A DNA stretch of 13,565 nt from Deltaproteobacteria bacterium (GTDB lineage Bacteria > SAR324 > JACQKK01). Below, in pieces: positions 7,801 to 13,565 of the stretch (position 1 is its first letter; every line of letters begins with the position of its first letter). The DNA lies in contig JAOUFO010000017.1 of assembly GCA_029858165.1 (NCBI GenBank), positions 1 through 13,565 on the forward strand. Direction: 5' to 3'. Below the pieces are notes generated by a model, which had not been told where the DNA came from, made no database searches, and was given only the letters and a program-made list of their open reading frames with translations. Both the position numbers and the translations under genes were made by a program.

Positions 7801-7885
7801 GGTGATTCAACTGGTAGGCAGAAACCACCCGTCGGGAGGGATCAAAGGCGCCAAAATATTTGCACCCGGCGAATCCCGGCCATAA
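4832..7885 (+). CDS. M16-family zinc metalloprotease (pitrilysin/insulysin type), predicted lipoprotein
   Basis: A 1017-residue protein, full length for the M16A group (pitrilysin is about 960). Seen: a lipoprotein signal with hydrophobic core about 17-31 and lipobox AAGC ending at C33, with Q at +2 (no Asp retention signal), so probably outer membrane. The inverted zinc motif HFLEH at 100-104 gives H100 and H104 as ligands and E103 as catalytic base. AVDSEHSKN carries the third ligand, E181, 81 residues after H100 as in pitrilysin. In the C-terminal half the RTQQQLGYIV motif (R862, Y869) matches the substrate-binding Arg/Tyr pair of insulysin with the same spacing. Such enzymes form a closed chamber and degrade peptides. 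The start is chosen because AAAGGA lies 11 nt upstream and a signal peptide follows; the frame also has an ATG at 4781, which would bury the signal. ftsY follows 45 bp later and may be co-transcribed. Confidence 0.93.
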   Translation: MKLLNDLFRIRQTAVRMVLLSALSFAIGVAAGCQPRDHHPDMESRVWNQLHAHQEHRQLVLPNRLKVMLISDPTADRSAASLSVAAGSLEDPARWPGLAHFLEHMLFLGTRKYPNAGEYQKFLSSHAGYGNAYTADDHTNYFFEVSHQGLAEGLDRFSQFFIAPLFSEKYASKEMAAVDSEHSKNRENDLWRIRQAQRNVLFPTHPLNRFSTGSIKTLKGVGQAELSSFFKSRYSANRMALTVMGNLSLDELEALVRKHFNAIVDHNLPDLSYPQDFLQPTPAIQVLSVQPLAETRSVTVEFPLPTVQREFEAKPLELIGFVLGHEGRGSLLSVLKSKNLATGLFAGEGENTASYSSFQVTVTLTPQGAEKWREVLVDLLGAVRGVEKMGIPPYLFRENQVMADLDNRYKPRESSAGQVSRLTPLMLFYPASALPDDFFLFTRYQPDTIRRLLARMVPQNMLVTLVWKGVATDATDPHYGTRYAYRKDPGLVQTLSSALPPEGFTLPEPNPFITHTPGLKPPQGSLRLGVTTWERLKEEGIPPDTMAKLAPLTERSFRGLNPLIHRVESRLGKAGSLPMVVKVVENAQPIPELIMDTRQGRVWFVPDWRFSQPKAVLVLRFVSPEVYRTPRHAMTAMLYEAALEESLNEFAYPVRMAGMSYEFVTGKRSVQLTLGGYSARILELLDRLSGRMTRIKLDEKQFESVKDQMKRSLANRKFTQPYQQLGQIRSLLLEEPSFSMESLEQELPSVQMADVEDFARKVLARTYLEGVVVGNISPASAARAIHRAVERLGGGFLPKAERVDRTIRQLPPKADWIYQKRLAVDNSLVNLIYQAGSANPRLRGALQLLAIPLGDRFYLQMRTQQQLGYIVNAGITQMKQELMFDFVIQSGQYPPGVQQARAEEFIRGFPQWFNRLSPAEFEKLRKTVILEKLEQESNLAQTAAKLDWMAFQNDEKFDYLDQEIAELKSLTQKQAADILVKVLETDRRRLVIQLVGRNHPSGGIKGAKIFAPGESRP

Positions 7886-7930
7886 AAGGGATAGGGGGTT
7901 GGATAAAAACAGGATATTGAAAGGATTCAA

Positions 7931-9034
7931 TTGGGAAAACCGGATAAAAAAGCCCTGAAACAGGAAAAAGCTCTCCGCAGGGAGGAAGACCGCCAAAATC
8001 TGATAAAAGCCCGCCAGTTGGCATCGTCCATGGCCGAATCCCTCAAAATCAAGGAGGAGGAAACCAAAAACAAAGGGGCTGTCTTAAACAAAGGGTTGGT
8101 TTCCGAAGAAGAGACAGCCCCTGAAGGGGTGGTACAAAAATTTCGGTCGGGGATGGCCAAAACCCGGCAGGCTTTCAATACCGGATTGTCCAATCTGGTA
8201 TTGGGAAAAAAAGAAATCAACCGGGATGTGCTGGAAGGGCTGGAAGAAATTTTGCTGGGATCGGATATGGGGGTGGAAACCGCGGGAAAACTGCTGGCCC
8301 TGGTGGAACAAAAGGTTCGCCGAAAAGAATTGAATGAACCGGAAAAATTGCGTGCGGTGTTGAGGGAGGAGATCGCTCTCATTTTAAACCGGCCCAGCGC
8401 CCCTCTGGCCTTGGATGGGCTTCGCCCGGCGGTGGTGCTGTTTTTGGGAGTGAACGGGGCGGGGAAAACAACCACCATCGGCAAGGTGGCGGGCAGCCTG
8501 GTGGGCCGCGGTAAAAAGGTATTGCTGGCCGCCGGGGACACCTTTCGGGCGGCGGCCGCCGAGCAACTGGAACAATGGAGCCTGAAAACCGGGGCCGATA
8601 TCCTGTTTAAGGATGCAGGCGCGGACCCGGCTTCGGTCATTTATCAGGCGGTGCAAAAAGGGGTGGAAACCGGAGCTGATTATGTATTGTGCGATACCGC
8701 AGGTCGTTTGCACACCAAAAGCAATCTGATGGAGGAATTGAAAAAAATCCGGCGGGTGATCACCAAGGCGGTTCCTGAAGCCCCCCATGAAACATGGCTG
8801 GTGTTGGATGGAAACACCGGCCAGAACGCCATCCACCAAACCCGTGAATTTCATCAGGCTGTGGGGCTTACCGGATTGATCATCACCAAACTGGATGGAA
8901 CAGCCAGAGGGGGGGTTGTTGTCGGAATCGTCAATGAATTCAACATTCCAATCCGGTTCATCGGATTGGGAGAAGGGGTGGAGGACCTGCGGCCTTTTGA
9001 CGCGGCGGCATTTTCCGCCGGGTTGCTGGAGTAA
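7931..9034 (+). CDS. ftsY: Signal recognition particle receptor FtsY
   Basis: FtsY is the membrane-associated SRP-receptor GTPase that pairs with Ffh to deliver ribosome-nascent chain complexes to SecYEG. Seen in 367 residues: a charged Lys/Glu-rich N-terminal A region (about 1-60), the helical N domain (about 65-155), and the G domain with the P-loop GVNGAGKTTT at 173-182. The G domain also has DTFRAAAAEQLEQW at 203-216, DTAGR at 255-259, TKLDGTARGG at 319-328, and the closing IGLGEGVEDLRPFD at 344-357. The start is a TTG with AAAGGA 5 nt upstream; no ATG lies near the required N-terminus. It is shorter than E. coli FtsY because the acidic A region is short, as in many other bacteria. It sits 45 bp behind the M16 protease gene. 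Confidence 0.97.
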   Translation: MGKPDKKALKQEKALRREEDRQNLIKARQLASSMAESLKIKEEETKNKGAVLNKGLVSEEETAPEGVVQKFRSGMAKTRQAFNTGLSNLVLGKKEINRDVLEGLEEILLGSDMGVETAGKLLALVEQKVRRKELNEPEKLRAVLREEIALILNRPSAPLALDGLRPAVVLFLGVNGAGKTTTIGKVAGSLVGRGKKVLLAAGDTFRAAAAEQLEQWSLKTGADILFKDAGADPASVIYQAVQKGVETGADYVLCDTAGRLHTKSNLMEELKKIRRVITKAVPEAPHETWLVLDGNTGQNAIHQTREFHQAVGLTGLIITKLDGTARGGVVVGIVNEFNIPIRFIGLGEGVEDLRPFDAAAFSAGLLE

Positions 9035-9043
9035 CCCCTGCCT

Positions 9044-9108
9044 GGGGATTGGGAGGAAACCGGAGGGAGTCAGGGGGATGGGAAAAAAACGAGTTATGCA
9101 GAGGCCTC
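9044..9108 (+). repeat. MITE-like repeat, copy 2 (truncated right end)
   Basis: The core at 9071-9108 matches the right ends of the other two copies almost base for base: CAGGGGGATGGGA, an A-run, CGAGTTATGCAGAGGCCTC. Immediately left, GGGGATTGGG (9044-9053) matches the inner part of the other copies, but both hairpins between them are missing. No left terminal repeat is found upstream; the element abuts the ftsY stop. It lies between the convergent ends of ftsY and the ODP-like gene. Confidence 0.7.
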
Positions 9109-9177
9109 ATGGCATCCAGGTCATTCCCTTCCCCCGGTCCGATAAGGCAGCCGCCCTTGATATACAGTCGGAAGCGC

Positions 9178-9912
9178 CTATATGGCGGAGCCTACATCCA
9201 GATTTTCAAACCAATCCTGAAACTGCTTCACATCCCCATCCCGAAAAATAGCCCCATGCTGCGGGCACATCAGGGTGATGTTTAAATCCCGGACCCGGTG
9301 GACCCACTTGTTTTTGGCTTCGTTGGACGGCATCCACCGTTTGTGGAATCCGGTCATGAACTGGGTGTGTTTGGAAAAATTGGATACAAAAATATCGGTG
9401 AGACTGGGAGGGAGCAATGCCGCTCCGATATCCCCCGAAAACAACACCTTGGCGGTGGGATCGTAGAGGGAAAAGTTCCCCGAAGAGTGGCAATAATGGG
9501 CGGGAACCAGTGTCAGGTCGTTGCTGCCGCCCAGGGAGAAGGTCATTCCCTCATCCGGAATGGACTTCAACACCCTCCCCCCCCCAAAATGGGGGATAAA
9601 GGTTCCCCAGACCCAGGGCACATACACCTCTATGTTGGGCAAAAGCCCAAACCAAAGGGCCAGGGACGAAATGATATCCGGGTCCTGATGGGAGGCGAAT
9701 ATGGTGGTGATTTTTTCCAGCTCTATTTCCCGGGAAAGGGTGGATACCATGGAGGGAAAGGTTTCAATCCCCCCCGGGTCCAAGAGCATCCCTTCGCCGT
9801 TATGAACGATCAGATATTGGTTGGTGTCTATGATCGTATCGGATTTGTTGGGATCCCGGCCCAGGTAAACCCAGCGGCGGGCGCCGTCATTGTATAATTC
9901 GTGGCTAATCAT
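9178..9912 (-). CDS. ODP/flavodiiron-type metallo-beta-lactamase-fold protein, putative oxygen/iron sensor
   Basis: A 244-residue, soluble, single-domain protein with the flavodiiron-core lactamase fold and no flavodoxin domain. All six di-iron ligand positions of the family can be placed: H75, D77 and D79 in SHQDPDI (flavodiiron proteins have HxExD), H142 in AHYCHSSGNF, D161 in FSGDIG, and H219 in CPQHG. Family knowledge: the ODP proteins of spirochaetes and Thermotoga bind di-iron and oxygen and signal to CheA/chemoreceptor complexes instead of reducing oxygen. The same role here is inference, supported by the upstream partner: the ATG overlaps the stop of the chemoreceptor-like gene as ATGA (9909-9912), implying translational coupling. 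An alternative is a hydrolase or an O2/NO reductase needing a separate electron donor. It converges with ftsY. Confidence 0.82.
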   Translation of the reverse strand: MISHELYNDGARRWVYLGRDPNKSDTIIDTNQYLIVHNGEGMLLDPGGIETFPSMVSTLSREIELEKITTIFASHQDPDIISSLALWFGLLPNIEVYVPWVWGTFIPHFGGGRVLKSIPDEGMTFSLGGSNDLTLVPAHYCHSSGNFSLYDPTAKVLFSGDIGAALLPPSLTDIFVSNFSKHTQFMTGFHKRWMPSNEAKNKWVHRVRDLNITLMCPQHGAIFRDGDVKQFQDWFENLDVGSAI

Positions 9913-10718
9913 GCGCTTATTCTCTTCTGGAAGTTATAGGAGCGGATGGGGGTTTCCAGGGGTTGCAGGTTGGCATGCAGGTCCACCAACTGATTGATGG
10001 CGTTGGTTTCAACCAGGGTGATTTGACGGGCCATCGCCCGGATGTTGTTGGACAACACCGGGATGTTGGATTTGGCAAACCCGGTCCAGGAGGCTTCCAC
10101 CAAGGCGGTAATGGCGATGAGATTGATTTGTTGAACGGCCACCCAGTTGATTTTGTCCACCAATTTGGCCAGCTTTCGGTAATACTGAAACAATCGTTCA
10201 AATTCCTCTATCATTTCACTCCGCGTGGAAAGGATCACATTCCAAATGGTAAATTCCGGGGTGTTCTTTTGAAACAGGCTGTTTTGGTACTGTTTTTCGG
10301 CCGGGGATTCTTTAAGCCAGTCTTTGCTTTTCATCAGGTCATAGGCCAGCATGGAAATAGAGGTGGATTTGTTTTGGGATGTGTAAAACAGAGCTCTGTT
10401 GTAAAAGGCGATCTGATTTTCCATCTGCTGGCATTTGGAGGCGCTTTTGGCCATTTCCCAGGCCGAATGGGACACCTCGTTTAAAATGGACTCCAGATCG
10501 GTTACAATGGTGTTCAATTCCTTCACCAAGGCACTGAAAGAGCCGCCCCGCATATGGAGGTTGTCCACGGTGAACTTGGAATTGAAGGCCAGATATCTGG
10601 TTTTCCGAATGAGGGGTTTGATCAGGGAAAGGTTGTGCTGGATATTCAGCGTTCTTTTGTTGATATCGCTTACATTGTAGCTGTTTTGCGTCATATTTTC
10701 ACCGGTTGCGGCCATCAT
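9909..10718 (-). CDS. Soluble chemoreceptor-like protein with two degenerate MCP-tip segments
   Basis: A 269-residue, mostly helical protein with no transmembrane segment and no signal peptide. Two stretches align by eye with the chemoreceptor hairpin tip (consensus QTNLLALNAAIEAARAG, then GRGFAVVADEV). Residues 196-213 read QQINLIAITALVEASWTG, keeping N, L, A, A, E, A and G; they are followed by IRAMARQI at 226-233. Residues 39-68 read KTRYLAFNSKF and then RGGSFSALVKEL, a weaker match that keeps T, L, A, N, G, F and E. In ordinary receptors this tip binds CheA and CheW; here the arginines and several core positions are changed, so binding is uncertain. The first start (10718) has AAGGGG 10 nt upstream; the ATG at residue 9 has GGTG closer and is an alternative. 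It is the first gene of a two-gene operon with the ODP-like gene. Confidence 0.7.
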   Translation of the reverse strand: MMAATGENMTQNSYNVSDINKRTLNIQHNLSLIKPLIRKTRYLAFNSKFTVDNLHMRGGSFSALVKELNTIVTDLESILNEVSHSAWEMAKSASKCQQMENQIAFYNRALFYTSQNKSTSISMLAYDLMKSKDWLKESPAEKQYQNSLFQKNTPEFTIWNVILSTRSEMIEEFERLFQYYRKLAKLVDKINWVAVQQINLIAITALVEASWTGFAKSNIPVLSNNIRAMARQITLVETNAINQLVDLHANLQPLETPIRSYNFQKRISA

Positions 10719-11054
10719 CGCACGGAGCCCCTTTGGCGGGCCGTCCGTTTTGCGAATTCAACCCTCCAAAGGAATGTGCCAGGCAAATTGTTGGAACAAG
10801 GGAGATTTGCAAGATTCACCCCTCAGCCTGGGGTTCCTTAAAACTTCTTTCACTTTAACGGTTTCAAAAAAAAATGGTAATCTTAAAGTTAGGGGGTTAC
10901 AGGAGCGGGATGCTTTCCTTCAAAAAGGGGGGTGAGGCCCGCGATGGTTCCTATGGTTTCTGTTTTATTACACGTTCAATCCATTCCCTGGGTTTCCTGG
11001 GTCATCCCGTTTTTATTGAATAGGCGCCACCTCTTTTGAGGCCATGTTTTATTT
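10719..11054. other. Divergent intergenic region between the MCP-like gene and gpmI
   Basis: About 336 bp without a credible gene. It must hold promoters for both the minus-strand sensor operon and the plus-strand gpmI-purO pair. No strong -35/-10 pair was found by eye. One small hairpin is visible: ACCCC at 10818-10822 with GGGGT at 10830-10834. A run of nine A (10866-10874) may bend the DNA. No sigma28-like motif could be supported. Confidence 0.4.
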
Positions 11055-12698
11055 ATGAAGACAACTTTTCTGGCGGATCGGTTTAAAGGGCGCGGTCCGT
11101 TGATCAATATCGTGTTGGATGGGTGGGGGATAGGGTCCCACAATGGGGGAGATGCTGTTTTTTTGGCCCGCACCCCCAACATGGACCGGCTGACGGATCG
11201 TTTTGCCCACTCCTCTTTGTTGACCCATGGGCCGTATGTGGGCCTTCCATCTATCAATGACATCGGCGGTTCTGAAGTCGGCCACCTGACTTTGGGGGCG
11301 GGAAAAACCTTTCCCCAGGGGCCGACCCGCATCAAAGAGCTGATAGACAAGGGGGAATTCAGCCGGGGGGAGGTGTTGAACCGCCTGATAGATCAATGTC
11401 TTGAAAAATCATCCGCCCTGCACCTGATCGGGCTGCTGTCTGATGGCAGCGTCCACAGCCATATCTCCCATTTCTATACGGTGATCAACCTGGCTGTCCA
11501 AAGAGGGGTGACCCGGCTGTTTGTGCACGCCCTGCTGGATGGCCGGGATGTGCCGTATCAATCGGCCCTGGAGTACATTGAACCCCTGGAAAACCGTTTT
11601 GAGGCCATCCGCCGGAATCACCCGGGATGGGATTACCGGGTGGCCAGCGGGGGAGGCCGGGAGGTGATCACGATGGACCGGGATACCAACTGGGAAAAAG
11701 TGCGTCTGGGATGGCAGGTCCATGTCCATGGCCGGGAGGGCGCCCATTTCAGTTCTGCCGCCGAAGCTGTTCAAACCTACAGGGCAGCCAATCCGGATAT
11801 GGCGGACCAGGAAATCACCCCATTTGTGGTGGTGAAAGACGGCAAACCGGCGGGCCCCATCCAGGATGGGGATTCGGTTATTTTTATGAACTTCCGGGGG
11901 GACCGGGCCATGGAGTTTTCCCAGGCGATGGTGTTGGATGATTTCAAAGGGTTTGACCGGGGTCGCCGCCCAACCGTGCTGTATGCCGGGATGATGGTGT
12001 ATGATGAAGACACCAATATGCCTCCTCTTCAGTTGATGCCTCCCGCCAGTGTGGATAACCCGTTTGGAAGAAGGGTTTTGGAATTGGGGATGGACCAGTT
12101 CAGGTTGGCGGAAACCCAGAAATACGCCCATGTGACGTTTTTTTTCAACGGGGGATACCGGGAGCCCCTGGACCCCAAAAAAGAGACCTACCACCTGATT
12201 CCTTCCGACAGGATTCAATCCTATGCCGACGCCCCGGCCATGAAGGCGGCCGATATCGCCAAAAAAGCGGCTGATTTCATCCGCAGCGGCCGGTTTCAAT
12301 ACGGTCTGATCAACTTTGCCAATTCGGATATGGTGGGCCACACGGGCAATCTGGCGGCGGCCATTCAGGCGGTGGAGGCGGTGGATGGTGCCTTGGGGAT
12401 TTTGCTGGAGGCGGTGGAGGCGGTGGATGGACTGGCGTTGATCACAGCTGACCACGGCAACGCAGATGAAATGGTTTCCTACAACCCGGTAACCAAAAAA
12501 ACTGAACCCAACACCCGCCATTCCATCAATCCGGTTCCGGTGGTGATTTTTGATCCCCATTACCGGGGGCCGGAGGATTACACGCTTTTGCAACCGGATA
12601 AAGACCATCCAAACACCTTGAGCATGGTGGCCGCCACCAATTTTATTCTGCTGGGGCGTACACCACCGGATGACCTGAACCGCCATTTGTTTACCTGA
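11055..12698 (+). CDS. gpmI: Cofactor-independent phosphoglycerate mutase, plant/eukaryote-like long form
   Basis: Interconverts 3- and 2-phosphoglycerate in glycolysis/gluconeogenesis through a phosphoserine and two Mn ions. All metal and catalytic residues are visible in 547 aa: D22 (LDGWG), S73 in GGSEVGH (nucleophile), D425 and H429 in NSDMVGH, D466 and H467 in TADHGN, and H489 in TRHS. Also present are R281/R284 (NFRGDR) and K356 (ETQKYAHVTFF). Several stretches look like the plant enzyme rather than the usual 510-residue bacterial one: LHLIGLLSDGSVHS, VASGGGREVITMDRD, FVVVKDGKPAGPIQDGD, and IPSD followed by MKA. Odd: the usual GNSEVGH is GGSEVGH. The start is tentative; GAGG lies 14 nt upstream, and another ATG 12 nt earlier gives only a four-codon frame. 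purO follows after 23 bp. Confidence 0.93.
   Translation: MKTTFLADRFKGRGPLINIVLDGWGIGSHNGGDAVFLARTPNMDRLTDRFAHSSLLTHGPYVGLPSINDIGGSEVGHLTLGAGKTFPQGPTRIKELIDKGEFSRGEVLNRLIDQCLEKSSALHLIGLLSDGSVHSHISHFYTVINLAVQRGVTRLFVHALLDGRDVPYQSALEYIEPLENRFEAIRRNHPGWDYRVASGGGREVITMDRDTNWEKVRLGWQVHVHGREGAHFSSAAEAVQTYRAANPDMADQEITPFVVVKDGKPAGPIQDGDSVIFMNFRGDRAMEFSQAMVLDDFKGFDRGRRPTVLYAGMMVYDEDTNMPPLQLMPPASVDNPFGRRVLELGMDQFRLAETQKYAHVTFFFNGGYREPLDPKKETYHLIPSDRIQSYADAPAMKAADIAKKAADFIRSGRFQYGLINFANSDMVGHTGNLAAAIQAVEAVDGALGILLEAVEAVDGLALITADHGNADEMVSYNPVTKKTEPNTRHSINPVPVVIFDPHYRGPEDYTLLQPDKDHPNTLSMVAATNFILLGRTPPDDLNRHLFT
12367..12430 (+). repeat. 22-bp exact direct repeat inside gpmI
   Basis: Two identical 22-bp units at 12367-12388 and 12409-12430, period 42 bp, encode AVEAVDG twice in the same frame (residues 439-445 and 453-459). 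The protein length here agrees with homologues, so it is not a recent insertion. Confidence 0.8.
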
Positions 12699-12721
12699 TT
12701 CATCCCAACCAAGGACGCTCC

Positions 12722-13459
12722 ATGGAAACCATCGCCGATTTGGCTGTCAACAACTTGAATCTGTTGCGGGAAAATCCCTACCCGGGACGGGGGATTGTGC
12801 TGGGAAAAACCCAAACCGGGGATGAAATAATCCAGGTTTACTGGTTGATGGGACGCAGCGATAACAGCCGCAACCGGGTGCTGGAGGCGATGGGGGGAGA
12901 GGTGCGGACCAGGGCGGCGGACCCGGTCAAACTGTTGGACCCGGCGTTGGTGATTTACACTGCCATGCGGGAACTTCCCGGCCGGTTTATGGTATCCAAT
13001 GGGGACCACACCGATACCCTGTGGGATGGCATCCAACAAGGGGCCACGTTTGAGGAGGCTCTGAAAACACGGGTTCATGAGCCGGATGACCCCAACTGGA
13101 CCCCCCGCATCGCTGGAGAAATCCGTTTGAACGGCAGGGAGGCCGCGGGGTGTCTGGCGGTCATTTCAGCGGACCCCTTCAACCCCCAACGGTCCATTCA
13201 CCATTTTTATCATTATGGGGGGTTTCAGGGGGGGTACGGTTGGTGCGTCACTACCTATCGGGGGGATGGCAATCCTTTGCCTTCTTTTCAGGGAGAGCCG
13301 CTGCTGATCCCTCTTTATGGGGATATGGAGACCATCGCGGATTCCCTTTGGGAGGTGTTGAACCCCGAAAACCGGATTGCCCTGGTGGTCAAACAGGTGA
13401 ACCCCGCCACCGGCAAATCAACGGTAACGTTGCGAAACCGTTACACGGCGGTGGATTGA
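12722..13459 (+). CDS. purO: Archaeal-type IMP cyclohydrolase (PurO family)
   Basis: PurO closes FAICAR to IMP, the last step of purine synthesis, which most bacteria perform with the C-terminal/N-terminal fusion enzyme PurH. Seen in 245 aa: NPYPGRGIVLGKT at 18-30, YWLMGRSDNSRNRV at 40-53, the signature VSNGDHTDTL at 91-100, and TPRIAGEI at 127-134. All are in the order found in archaeal PurO, which is somewhat shorter (about 200 aa); bacterial homologues are around 240. The start is well supported by AAGGA 6 nt before the ATG. It lies 23 bp behind gpmI in the same direction, so it is probably co-transcribed. The repeat element begins 6 bp after the stop. Whether the genome also has a complete PurH cannot be seen. 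Confidence 0.86.
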   Translation: METIADLAVNNLNLLRENPYPGRGIVLGKTQTGDEIIQVYWLMGRSDNSRNRVLEAMGGEVRTRAADPVKLLDPALVIYTAMRELPGRFMVSNGDHTDTLWDGIQQGATFEEALKTRVHEPDDPNWTPRIAGEIRLNGREAAGCLAVISADPFNPQRSIHHFYHYGGFQGGYGWCVTTYRGDGNPLPSFQGEPLLIPLYGDMETIADSLWEVLNPENRIALVVKQVNPATGKSTVTLRNRYTAVD

Positions 13460-13465
13460 CAGGTT

Positions 13466-13565
13466 GAGGCCTCTGCACAACTCGTTTTTTCCCATCCCCC
13501 TGCCCCCTTCCCAAAGGGAAGGGGTTGATATGATTGGGGGCCTGCGGCCCCCAATCCCCCGCGAT
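13466..13565 (-). mobile_element. MITE-like repeat, copy 3 (inverted, cut by the right edge)
   Basis: Begins with GAGGCCTCTGCA and, read on the minus strand, matches copy 1 at 4604-4690 nearly base for base, including the CCCCTTCCC/GGGAAGGGG hairpin and GGGGGCC/GGCCCCC. Here GGGGATTGGGG is joined directly to GCCGC, without the 72-bp segment of copy 1. The other terminal repeat is beyond the edge, so length and target duplication (candidate flank AGGTT) cannot be confirmed. Confidence 0.78.

Noticed and set aside
6560..7996. 478-codon open frame on the minus strand
   Set aside because: It is antisense to the M16 protease, whose motifs are intact. The translation has low-complexity Phe/Gln/His-rich composition typical of a shadow frame.
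10818..10834. ACCCC/GGGGT hairpin in the MCP-like/gpmI spacer as a terminator
   Set aside because: It lies upstream of both divergent genes, with a 5-bp stem and no T-tract on either strand.
11409..12686. 425-codon open frame on the minus strand
   Set aside because: Antisense to gpmI, which has every catalytic residue; His/Gly-rich shadow composition and no family motif.
13325..13345. METIAD occurs both at the PurO N-terminus and at residues 202-207
   Set aside because: Only six residues match and the flanks differ; taken as coincidence rather than an internal duplication.

Overview
The window is chromosomal DNA from a Gram-negative bacterium. It encodes a predicted outer-membrane lipoprotein, two Sec-exported small proteins, an FtsY and a membrane sensor, all with Shine-Dalgarno type starts. 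I cannot name the organism. The gene mix would suit a Desulfobacterota/Nitrospinota-like or deep-branching proteobacterial lineage, but that is only an impression. Gene density is high, neighbouring genes are functionally unrelated, and most junctions are short.

Left part (1-4450). A membrane sensor gene runs off the left edge on the minus strand, behind a leader of about 200 nt. A minus-strand stand-alone RibD-type deaminase is divergent from a plus-strand 72-residue CopZ-like metal carrier. Two plus-strand exported proteins of unknown function follow and are diverged paralogues of each other. The second one converges with folK (minus strand) and overlaps it by 17 bp.

Middle (4450-9034). 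A 218-bp MITE-like element with imperfect terminal inverted repeats and a 5-bp target duplication sits directly upstream of folK. It is followed by a full-length M16 (pitrilysin/insulysin) metalloprotease with a lipoprotein signal, and then ftsY with a TTG start.

Right part (9035-13565). A truncated copy of the same repeat lies after ftsY. Next comes a minus-strand two-gene operon with an ATGA overlap: a soluble protein with two degenerate chemoreceptor-tip segments, and an ODP/flavodiiron-type metallo-beta-lactamase with all six di-iron ligand positions kept. This is the best candidate for a little-described signalling system, a small soluble oxygen or iron sensing pair. Divergent from it are a plant/eukaryote-type cofactor-independent phosphoglycerate mutase and an archaeal-type IMP cyclohydrolase (PurO family), likely co-transcribed. 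A third copy of the repeat, in inverted orientation, starts 6 bp after purO and runs off the right edge.
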